Both the position numbers and the translations under genes were made by a program. A DNA stretch of 11,944 nucleotides. Origin: Chloroflexota bacterium (GTDB lineage Bacteria; Chloroflexota; Anaerolineae; Anaerolineales; JACQED01). The notes under the pieces were generated by a model, which made no database searches, was not told the origin of the DNA, and worked only from the letters and a program-made list of their open reading frames with translations. The DNA lies in contig JACQED010000432.1 of NCBI GenBank assembly GCA_016200785.1, forward strand, positions 1 to 11,944, written 5' to 3'. Below are positions 5,611 to 11,644 of this stretch, one piece after another. How positions within the stretch are numbered: position 1 is the first letter of the stretch; every line of letters starts with the position of its first letter.

Positions 5611-7505
5611 TGCGACTTTCCAAACTCATCAACCTCGGCCTGATTGCCGTTGGCGCGGCGGCGTCGGTGAAGACGCTCCGACGCCGCGCTGAGTGGGAAC
5701 GCGAAAACACTCGCGCTTACCTTGTTCTGGATTACGACGACGCCCTCGCCGTCTGCACCCGCGCCGGGATTGAGCTAGACGCATTTCTCACCAAACTCAA
5801 AGACCACGGCGCGACGCACCTCGCGCTTCCTGAACTCACGCTGAACCGGCTGATGCGCGAAGGACGTATCGCCATTTCCCCGCCCCCATCAGGAGAGGGA
5901 CCAGGGGTGAGGGCACAGTGGGTTTATCTCGCCGCGACGGAGCCGGAACTCATCGCTCACCTCGCGACAGAACTCGTAGCGCGTGTGCCAAGTTCGTGCG
6001 CTCATGTTGCCACTCCCCAATCCCTGATCCCCGATCTCCCACCCACCCTCGCCCTCCAAGGTCACCTCCCGACCCTCGCCGAAATGGGCCTCGGCTTTGA
6101 AGCGAGCGTCGCGGCGGAGGTCACACTGGCAGGACTCGGCGTCGTTCCGCGCCCCGTCTCATTCTCGTGGCCGGCGGATCATCTCATCGAGCGCACACTG
6201 GCGCAGGCGGCGGGACTCGGCGCGAAGATAGTCGCCTTCGACGGCGATCTGATCCTCGGCCATGAGATGCACCTCGACAAGACCGTCGAGTGCCTCGAAC
6301 GCTTCGATCTCACGTTTGCCTACTTCTGCGAGACGCGCCATCAAAAGGGCGATTGGTTCATCGCCAAACGACTTGCGGCGCGCGGCAGGGTTGTCCTGTC
6401 TCATTACTTCACGCCGCAGGCGATGGTGCCCGAAGACTTTCACTCCGCCGCCCATCACTGGGGAATGCTCGCCCGCGCGCGCGGCATCCGGCTGTGCTAC
6501 GTCAACGTCTTCCGCCGCATCCACGCGACCGAGCCGCTCGAATGCCTGCACTACGTCGAGCACATCAAAGAGGCGATGGAAGAGATCGGACGAAATCCCA
6601 AATCCCAAAATCCCAAAACCCAAAGCATACTGGCTGCCCCCGATCGTGACACTCTGGCGTTGGCCGGACTAGTAACGGCGGGAGCAGCGACGATGGCGGT
6701 GGCGGAGACGCTGTCTCTGTCCGAACCGGTGACTCTTGGGCTGACAGTCGTTTCGGCGGCGGGCGCGGCGGCACTGCCATACTTGGAACGATCGCGCGGC
6801 CACCTCGAAGAATCGTATCCACCGTCTTACGCGCCGAAGTTACTCGCGCTGGCAGGCGCGGCCTCTGCGCCGATCGCCGCCGCGACGTTCAGCGACGATC
6901 CGATGACGACGCTGGCAGGCGGCGCGGTCATTCAAGCCGGCGCGGCAACCTCGCTGGCCGCGTTCACCACCGGGCAAGACTATCAACAGCGCATCGAGGA
7001 ATATCGCTCGCTCAATGCCGACTTGTTCCTCCCTGTGGCCGCAGCGCTGTGGCGCGATATTGAGCATCCGGCGACGCGCGCCCTCGCACTGGCCGCGCTC
7101 GGCGCGGGCTGGTACGCCGCGAACAAATTTGCGCCGGATATTCTCGGCGGACTCGATCGCGACCTGCCCGCGGGCCACACGCATCATCTCTCCGCCGCGC
7201 AGAGAATAATCGGCGACGCGCAGATCGCGTTCGGGCCGCGCCCCGGGCGAAAGTGGGCCGGCATCGGACTCGCCGGAGTCGCCGCCGCCGTCGCCTTCCG
7301 CGCGGCGTGGCGCAATGATGCCGCACTCGCCGCATCGCTCGTGGGCGCGGTCGGCAACGCGCTGATGCTCGCCGCCTTCCGCCGCCCCGAGCGTCCGCTG
7401 AAAGAGACGCTTCCGGCTGTGGGCAGGAGCTGGATGATCGGCGCGGTGGTGGGGACAGTGGCGGCGCTACTGCTTGGCGGTGGAAAAAACGGACGAGAAA
7501 CATGA
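5610..7505 (+). CDS. DUF5693-like polytopic membrane protein, 631 aa
   Basis: The start is taken as TTG 5610, giving an N-terminal membrane helix (about 6-20) followed by basic RRR. Residues about 35-325 form a soluble, probably extracytoplasmic domain: LVLDYDDAL, LKDHGATHLALPE, VVPRPVSFSW, IVAFDGDLILG, then ARARGIRLCYVNVF and HYVEHIKEAM. This order fits the DUF5693 family, often found near cell-wall polysaccharide genes. From about 346 to the end there are roughly eight hydrophobic Ala/Gly-rich segments. No enzymatic motif is seen; a cell-envelope role is inference. Three stretches look like repeats read in frame: about 90-102 (SPPPSGEGPGVRA), 135-146 (PQSLIPDLPP) and 328-339 (RNPKSQNPKTQS). 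They probably form loops. The gene is divergent from the antitoxin gene. Confidence 0.75.
   Translation: MRLSKLINLGLIAVGAAASVKTLRRRAEWERENTRAYLVLDYDDALAVCTRAGIELDAFLTKLKDHGATHLALPELTLNRLMREGRIAISPPPSGEGPGVRAQWVYLAATEPELIAHLATELVARVPSSCAHVATPQSLIPDLPPTLALQGHLPTLAEMGLGFEASVAAEVTLAGLGVVPRPVSFSWPADHLIERTLAQAAGLGAKIVAFDGDLILGHEMHLDKTVECLERFDLTFAYFCETRHQKGDWFIAKRLAARGRVVLSHYFTPQAMVPEDFHSAAHHWGMLARARGIRLCYVNVFRRIHATEPLECLHYVEHIKEAMEEIGRNPKSQNPKTQSILAAPDRDTLALAGLVTAGAATMAVAETLSLSEPVTLGLTVVSAAGAAALPYLERSRGHLEESYPPSYAPKLLALAGAASAPIAAATFSDDPMTTLAGGAVIQAGAATSLAAFTTGQDYQQRIEEYRSLNADLFLPVAAALWRDIEHPATRALALAALGAGWYAANKFAPDILGGLDRDLPAGHTHHLSAAQRIIGDAQIAFGPRPGRKWAGIGLAGVAAAVAFRAAWRNDAALAASLVGAVGNALMLAAFRRPERPLKETLPAVGRSWMIGAVVGTVAALLLGGGKNGRET
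5876..5917. repeat. G/C-rich repeat (GAGAGGG...GGGGTGAGGG type) inside the membrane-protein gene
   Basis: A C-rich block (CCCCGCCCCC) is followed by GGAGAGGGACCAGGGGTGAGGG. This resembles the repeat at 11201-11240, which has GGGAGAGG followed by GGGGGGTGAGG, with the left arm partly decayed here. It is read in frame as SPPPSGEGPGVRA and has no counterpart in the surrounding fold. I believe such gagaggg/ggtgaggg palindromes are common in GC-rich environmental bacteria, but copy number in this genome must be checked. Confidence 0.6.
6015..6042. repeat. 7-bp-period array (CCCCAAT CCCTGAT CCCCGAT CTCCCAC)
   Basis: Four 7-base units in the coding sequence of the 631-aa membrane protein, with C-rich first halves and mostly AAT/GAT ends. 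They are read in frame as a Pro-rich loop around residues 135-146. Same period as the arrays at 2306, 6593, 7526 and 8378, but a different core. Confidence 0.65.
6593..6621. repeat. 7/8-bp-period array (AAATCCC x4)
   Basis: AAATCCC, AAATCCC, AAAATCCC and AAAACCC follow each other in the membrane-protein gene. They are translated as NPKSQNPKTQ at the junction between the soluble domain and the first C-terminal membrane segment. The A-rich composition differs sharply from the GC-rich coding sequence around it, as expected for an acquired linker. Confidence 0.75.
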
Positions 7506-7525
7506 CGCGCGAAACGGGGTAGGTT

Positions 7526-7560
7526 CACGCATCACGCGTCGCTTTTCACGGCTCGCGCCT
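7526..7560. repeat. 7-bp-period array (CACGCAT CACGCGT CGCTTTT CACGGCT CGCGCCT)
   Basis: Five degenerate 7-base units fill the short space just before the start of the FGE-fold gene and replace any visible ribosome-binding site there. Units 1, 2 and 4 share CACG; units 3 and 5 are divergent. This is the least regular of the arrays. Confidence 0.5.
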
Positions 7561-7562
7561 CA

Positions 7563-8393
7563 ATGACTTCCCCGTTTGACGTCGAATGGACCCACGTCCC
7601 AGCCGGACCGTTCATCTATGGGCCGGAGGAAGTGTACGAGCGGCAATCGGGCGCGGGGCCGCGCCGCCCGCGAATGACAATTGATCTGCCCACCTTTGAC
7701 ATCGCCAGGCGGCCGGTGACTTACGCGGCGTGGAAAGTATTTCTCGACGAAACGGGATACGCCTGGCCGGGAAACTGGTGGGCGATTCGGAAGCCGGACG
7801 ACCTGCGCGGCCTGTGGCGCAGATTTGCGATCGTGCGCGAGTATCCGCCTGAGATGGCAGATTACCCCATGGTCGAAGTGTCGCTCGCCGACGCGCTGGC
7901 GTATTGCGAGTGGCTGTCGGCCAGGACCGGGCGGCGCGTGACTCTTCCGACCGAGGAACAGTGGGAGAAGGCGGCGCGTGGAACGGATGGCCGTACTTAT
8001 CCATGGGGCGAAGAACCGCCAAGGCCAGAACTGCTCTGGCAAAGAAGATTCCCCGTTGGCCCGGAGACGTATTTGTATAGTATAGTGGTGCGAGGGCGGA
8101 AAGAACTAGCCAGGTGCGGCTGGTACTGGCGCAATGGCACGCCTTTGCCGGTCGGCGCGATCCCGGAGAACGTCTCGCCATATGGATGTGTGGATATGGC
8201 GGGCAACATCTGGGAGTGGACAGTGAGCCTGTATCATCCTGACGCGCCGCACTTTCACGTCGTCAAGGGCGGGTCGTGGGGATACAGCGTGCATCACACG
8301 AAGTGCTGCGTGCGAAGCGCGTGCTCGACCTGGATCAAGTCGGTGGATTACCGGGCGCAGGGAACGGGGTTCAGGGTGATTGCGGATTGCTGA
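7563..8393 (+). CDS. FGE-sulfatase/SUMF1-fold protein, probably not a classical FGE
   Basis: A 276-aa protein with the formylglycine-generating-enzyme fold: VPAGPF near the N-terminus, RRPVTYAAWKVFLDETGY, PMVEVSLADALAYCEWLSARTGRRVTLPTEEQWEKAARG, YPWGEE, YGCVDMAGNIWEWT (DMAGNIWEW at 211-219), KGGSW (235-239) and TGFRVI at the end. True FGEs bind copper through two Cys soon after GGS(W/Y), about 2 and 7 residues on; here those positions are Y241 and T246, and Cys occur only at 248, 249 and 254. A different activity (oxygenase, adhesin-like or structural) is therefore likely. The segment at about 165-190 (YLYSIVVRGRKELARCGWYWRNG) replaces the usual CNT...GG loop. No ribosome-binding site is visible, and the stop codon falls inside a repeat. 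The radical SAM gene follows 76 bases later. Confidence 0.85.
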   Translation: MTSPFDVEWTHVPAGPFIYGPEEVYERQSGAGPRRPRMTIDLPTFDIARRPVTYAAWKVFLDETGYAWPGNWWAIRKPDDLRGLWRRFAIVREYPPEMADYPMVEVSLADALAYCEWLSARTGRRVTLPTEEQWEKAARGTDGRTYPWGEEPPRPELLWQRRFPVGPETYLYSIVVRGRKELARCGWYWRNGTPLPVGAIPENVSPYGCVDMAGNIWEWTVSLYHPDAPHFHVVKGGSWGYSVHHTKCCVRSACSTWIKSVDYRAQGTGFRVIADC

Positions 8394-8412
8394 TTGCAGA
8401 TTGCGGATTGCG
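8378..8412. repeat. Array of five 7-bp units (GATTGCn) spanning a stop codon
   Basis: Five perfect-period units (GATTGCG, GATTGCT, GATTGCA, GATTGCG, GATTGCG) begin inside the last codons of the FGE-fold gene. The array supplies its final residues (IADC) and its TGA stop (8391-8393), then continues into the spacer. The variable seventh base is the only difference between units. Confidence 0.85.
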
Positions 8413-8469
8413 TTCGATCAGTTCTTGCCGTTCCTTCGTTTCCCTGCCGTATCGCCAAAGGAGCAACTC

Positions 8470-9960
8470 ATGTCGAACGACACCATTTTCCTGATGAACT
8501 ATCGCAACGAGCGCGACATGTATCCCCCGTTTGGCATCATGTACGTGGCCGACGCGCTCATTCAGGCCGGCTTCAAAGCGCGCGTGTTCCACGAGACGCA
8601 CGATTACGTCGGGACGTTCCTGCGCGAGGTCGAGCGCGAACAGCCGCTGTTCGTCGGCATCAGCACGATCACCGGGCCGCAACTCAAGCCGGTGATCGAC
8701 ACGTCGAAACGGCTCAAGGGGATGGGCGTGCCGGTGGCGTGGGGCGGCGTTCATGCGACGATCATGCCGCTCGATTGCCTCAAGGAAGATTACGTGGACT
8801 TCGTGGTCGTCAACGAGGGCGAGGAGACGACGCAGGAATTGGCGCGGATGCTGGCCGGGCAAATTCCGACCGACTATGCCGCCGTCAAAGGGCTGGCGTG
8901 GAAGAAGAACGGCGTGCCGGTCGAAAACATGGAGCGGCCGTTCATTCAAGACCTCGACCGCTTCCGACCGCGTTGGGATTTGATCCCCGTCGAACGCTAT
9001 CTCATCCAATCCGGCCCGTACGACCGCGCCATCCCGGTCTATATCTCGCGCGGCTGTCCGTTCCGCTGCGGCTTCTGCTACAACGAAGTGGTGATGAAGC
9101 GCACGTGGCGACAGCACTCGGACGATTTCGTTCTGTCGCAGATCGAATGGCTCAAAGAAAACTACCGCGTCAACGCGGTGGACTACGCCGACGATTATCT
9201 ATTCGGGCGCATCAAGCCGATGCAGAGACTCGTCGAGAAGGTCGGGATGCCGTGGAGCGGTCAGGTGCGCGTGCAGTTGCTCAAGCCGGAGTTCGTGACG
9301 TGGTTGCGCGACACCGGCTGTCAGTGGGTCAACATCGGCGCAGAGTCCGGCAGTCAGGCCGTGCTCGATTCGATGCACAAGGATCAAAAGGCCGAGCAGA
9401 TCGAGTGGGGCATGCGCAATCTCACCAGCATCGCGCCGAAGATCGAGGCTAATCTGTCGTTCATCGTCGGCCTGCCGGAGGAAGAGGAAGCCGACCGCAA
9501 GATCACCTATGACTTGATCGAGCGGCTGTGCGGCATGAACGAGAAGGCGCGCTGTTCGGTGTGCGTTTACATGCCGTACCCCGGCACGCCGCTGTGGCCC
9601 GACGCGCTCAAGCGCGGCTACGTGCCGCCCGACCATCAGGAGGGCTGGTGCGAGTTCGACCTCAATCGCGGCAACACACCCTGGGTGAGCGACGCCGAAG
9701 CGCAGGTGATGAGCGAGATCAACGACATCCTGTTCGTGGGCCGCTCGAAGGGCCACTGGATGCTCGCGCCGTACTACGCGCTGCTGCGCTGGCGCTGGCG
9801 CAGAATGTATTTCCGGCACTATTGGGAAGGCGCCGTGAAGCAGTGGCTCATGTCATCGCCGCTGCGCCGCCTGCTGAACTGGCTCGTGCGAAACTTCGTG
9901 CGATACAACGCGATCACGCACAAGGGGCCGCTGGCCGAGCCGGGGGCGGCCGGAGATTAG
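8470..9960 (+). CDS. Radical SAM enzyme with N-terminal cobalamin-binding-type domain
   Basis: The frame is open from 8380, but ATG 8470 is chosen because AAAGGAG lies at 8457-8463. The 496-aa product has a Rossmann-like B12-binding-type domain at about 5-140: PPFGIMYVADALIQAGFKARVFHE, VGISTITGPQL, VAWGGVHATIMP, DFVVVNEGEET. The radical SAM barrel follows, with C196, C200 and C203 in RGCPFRCGFCYN binding the 4Fe-4S cluster. Further barrel motifs are YADDYLF, VNIGAESGSQAVLDSM and SFIVGLPEEEE. The DxHxxG cobalamin motif is absent, so B12 may be bound base-off without it, or not at all. Such proteins include methyltransferases, cyclases and oxidoreductases of lipid, cofactor and natural-product pathways; the substrate is unknown. 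The C-terminal Trp/Arg-rich part is unassigned. It may be co-transcribed with the FGE-fold gene and the Uma2 gene (18 bases downstream). Confidence 0.9.
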   Translation: MSNDTIFLMNYRNERDMYPPFGIMYVADALIQAGFKARVFHETHDYVGTFLREVEREQPLFVGISTITGPQLKPVIDTSKRLKGMGVPVAWGGVHATIMPLDCLKEDYVDFVVVNEGEETTQELARMLAGQIPTDYAAVKGLAWKKNGVPVENMERPFIQDLDRFRPRWDLIPVERYLIQSGPYDRAIPVYISRGCPFRCGFCYNEVVMKRTWRQHSDDFVLSQIEWLKENYRVNAVDYADDYLFGRIKPMQRLVEKVGMPWSGQVRVQLLKPEFVTWLRDTGCQWVNIGAESGSQAVLDSMHKDQKAEQIEWGMRNLTSIAPKIEANLSFIVGLPEEEEADRKITYDLIERLCGMNEKARCSVCVYMPYPGTPLWPDALKRGYVPPDHQEGWCEFDLNRGNTPWVSDAEAQVMSEINDILFVGRSKGHWMLAPYYALLRWRWRRMYFRHYWEGAVKQWLMSSPLRRLLNWLVRNFVRYNAITHKGPLAEPGAAGD

Positions 9961-9978
9961 GCGCTTCCGGGTGATCCC

Positions 9979-10611
9979 ATGACAGTGAGAGAACCGATCG
10001 CAGAGGTCGAGCGCGAAATACCGCCGCGCCTGCGGATGACCGAAGAGGAATTCGTCGAGTGGTGCGACGAAGACATCAAGGCCGAATGGGTGGACGGGGA
10101 GGTCATTGTGGCATCGCCGGCGAGCATTCAACATGTGCGCCTTGCCAATTTCCTGGTCAAGATTCTCGGCCCATTCGTCGAACGCCGAGGCCTCGGTGAA
10201 GTCTTCGGCCCGGAAGCGATGATCCGCTTCGCCACCCTGCGCCGCCGCCGAGTGCCCGATCTGTTCTTCATCGCCGGCGATCGCTTGAGCCTGCTCAGGC
10301 CCAATCACTTCGAGGGCGCGCCCGATCTGATCGTCGAAATCGTCTCGCCGGACAGCGTCTCACGCGACTGGCGGACGAAGTATCTCGAATACGAGTCGGC
10401 GGGCGTGCGCGAATATTGGGTGATTGATCCGCTGGCGAGGCAGGTCGAAGCATACGCGCTCGGTGACGACAAGCAGTATTCGCTCATCGAGGAGAAGGAC
10501 GGCGCGATCCGTTCGACGGTGTTGACCGGATTCTGTCTGAAACCCGCGTGGCTGTGGGAGGAGTCCCTGCCGGGTTCACTTGACATCTTGAAAGAACTGG
10601 GGGTGCTGTAA
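9979..10611 (+). CDS. Uma2-family (DUF820) restriction-endonuclease-fold protein
   Basis: A 210-aa protein of the PD-(D/E)xK Uma2/DUF820 family, often found in many copies in cyanobacteria and Chloroflexota; its function is largely undefined. The N-terminus has MTEEEFVEWC and the conserved EWVDGEVIVASPAS segment, where the Uma2 domain begins. Active-site candidates are D94 in RVPDLFFI, E120 in DLIVEIVSPDS and K134 in DWRTKYLEYESAGVREYWVIDP. All core motifs are present, so the fold is likely functional. The start ATG at 9979 is 18 bases after the radical SAM stop, with no strong ribosome-binding site, suggesting read-through coupling. The C-terminal strand region (STVLTGFCLKPAWLWEE) is typical. 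It converges on the HprK-like gene. Confidence 0.9.
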   Translation: MTVREPIAEVEREIPPRLRMTEEEFVEWCDEDIKAEWVDGEVIVASPASIQHVRLANFLVKILGPFVERRGLGEVFGPEAMIRFATLRRRRVPDLFFIAGDRLSLLRPNHFEGAPDLIVEIVSPDSVSRDWRTKYLEYESAGVREYWVIDPLARQVEAYALGDDKQYSLIEEKDGAIRSTVLTGFCLKPAWLWEESLPGSLDILKELGVL

Positions 10612-10640
10612 TGGGCCACCACAAACAGAACCCGGCCCAT
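10611..10640. other. Short inverted repeat between convergent genes
   Basis: ATGGGCC (10611-10617) and GGCCCAT (10634-10640) form a perfect 7-bp stem with a 16-base loop, in the 55-base gap between the Uma2 stop and the HprK-like stop. No T-run follows on either strand, so it is only a weak candidate for a transcription end. Confidence 0.25.
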
Positions 10641-10666
10641 CGGCCAGGTCACGCGCCACAGGCTTG

Positions 10667-11644
10667 TCAAGCCAACACAGTCGCGATTGCTCCAGAGAGG
10701 GCGCTGGTCTCCGGCCCCAGCCTCAATCGAAACGCCGGCGTCACCTCGATCAGTTCTCTGAGGAGCGCGAAATGCGCCGGGATCATCTCTTGATCCCACG
10801 GCTCGATGGCGTGCGGCAGAATCAACTGGAGGGCTTCGGGCTTTGAGAGAGGTTCGAGAGTGTGATCGGCGCGGCGCTCAATTTGAGGCAAGACGAGCGC
10901 GCCGGGCGAGGCACGGTCAATCCACACATCCGCGTAAAACCTTTCGGCGGCAAACGTGATCTTGCGCCGCTCGGCGTTCGTGGGCGGAAGTTCGTCGGTC
11001 GTGACGAGGCAGTGAAGTTCGGGGAAACGGAGCAACGAATCGGGATACGCGCTGAGGAGGCCGGGGTAGGAGAGGACTTCGAGCTCGCCGCCATGCCTCA
11101 AGATGGGCGAGTCGTTCGACAGCAGCTTCCAGCCGGCGTGCAAAAGCGAAAGCCCGGTCGTCGTCTTGCCCGCGCCGATGTCGCCGACGATCAGCACTGC
11201 CCCCCCTCTCCCGGACTGGGAGAGGCGGACGGGGGGTGAGGCCGCAAAGGCATGAATCAAAAACATCCCGCGCCGCCGAAAGTGTGGGGAGAGGCCGATG
11301 GCGATCAGGTCTTCAAAGACACCGTAAGTCGCCAGCGCCGCCGAAGTGATGAGGCCATCCGTCGCGGCGCGTGACAGGTCAAGTGTGAGTTGGCCGAAGC
11401 GCGGAAAATGGGCGGTGACCCGCGACCCGCGGGCGTAATACGCCAGCAGATCGCCCTGTTTGAAATCGGGAGTCGCCTGCGGGGCGGCGGGCACGTCCTC
11501 GGCCAATTCGAGTCGAAAAACCGCGTCGGGCCGAGCCGCGTTGCCCGCCTGAGGCCGCGAGGCGAACGTCGCGGCCCACCGCTCGCCAATCAGCGCGTCG
11601 CTCCAAACTCCCTCCACGACGAGGCCGTGAAAATCCCAGAGCAT
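10667..11644 (-). CDS. HprK-like P-loop kinase domain protein
   Basis: The start is taken at ATG 11644, giving 325 aa. A GTG/ATG further upstream (11752) is possible, but would extend across the signal peptide of the facing gene and beyond the recognisable protein start. The protein has a poorly conserved N-terminal half (MLWDFHGLVVEG, then RFGQLTLDLS). RRRGMFLIHAFAA leads to the P-loop GDIGAGKT (154-161) and GWKLLSND (171-178), the pattern of HPr kinase/phosphorylase C-terminal domains and their relatives. No PTS gene lies nearby, and such orphan HprK-like proteins occur in contexts including RiPP and envelope modification; the substrate is unknown. Residues 136-147 (SPPVRLSQSGRG), just before the P-loop strand, are encoded by a palindromic repeat. 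The promoter appears to lie inside the divergent gene. Confidence 0.82.
   Translation of the reverse strand: MLWDFHGLVVEGVWSDALIGERWAATFASRPQAGNAARPDAVFRLELAEDVPAAPQATPDFKQGDLLAYYARGSRVTAHFPRFGQLTLDLSRAATDGLITSAALATYGVFEDLIAIGLSPHFRRRGMFLIHAFAASPPVRLSQSGRGGAVLIVGDIGAGKTTTGLSLLHAGWKLLSNDSPILRHGGELEVLSYPGLLSAYPDSLLRFPELHCLVTTDELPPTNAERRKITFAAERFYADVWIDRASPGALVLPQIERRADHTLEPLSKPEALQLILPHAIEPWDQEMIPAHFALLRELIEVTPAFRLRLGPETSALSGAIATVLA
11201..11240. repeat. Palindromic GC-rich repeat inside the HprK-like gene
   Basis: CCTCTCCC (11205-11212) pairs with GGGAGAGG (11218-11225) around the 5-base loop GGACT; an outer C6 (11201-11206) faces G6 (11231-11236), then TGAGG. It is read in frame on the - strand as SPPVRLSQSGRG immediately before the Walker-A strand. 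It resembles the decayed copy at 5876-5917. Confidence 0.75.

Noticed and set aside
8035..8150. A second in-frame mobile insertion in the FGE-fold gene
   Set aside because: GGCAAAG (8038-8044) and CTTTGCC (8144-8150) flank the odd loop, but the match is only 7 bp, the flanks are not duplicated, and the bounds do not coincide with the unusual residues.
8371..9117. A 248-aa open frame on the - strand
   Set aside because: It is the antisense shadow of the radical SAM gene; no motifs, no ribosome-binding site.
10611..10793. A 60-aa + strand frame starting at the Uma2 stop (TAATG overlap)
   Set aside because: Most of it is opposite the end of the HprK-like gene and its composition is that of antisense; the TAATG overlap appears accidental.
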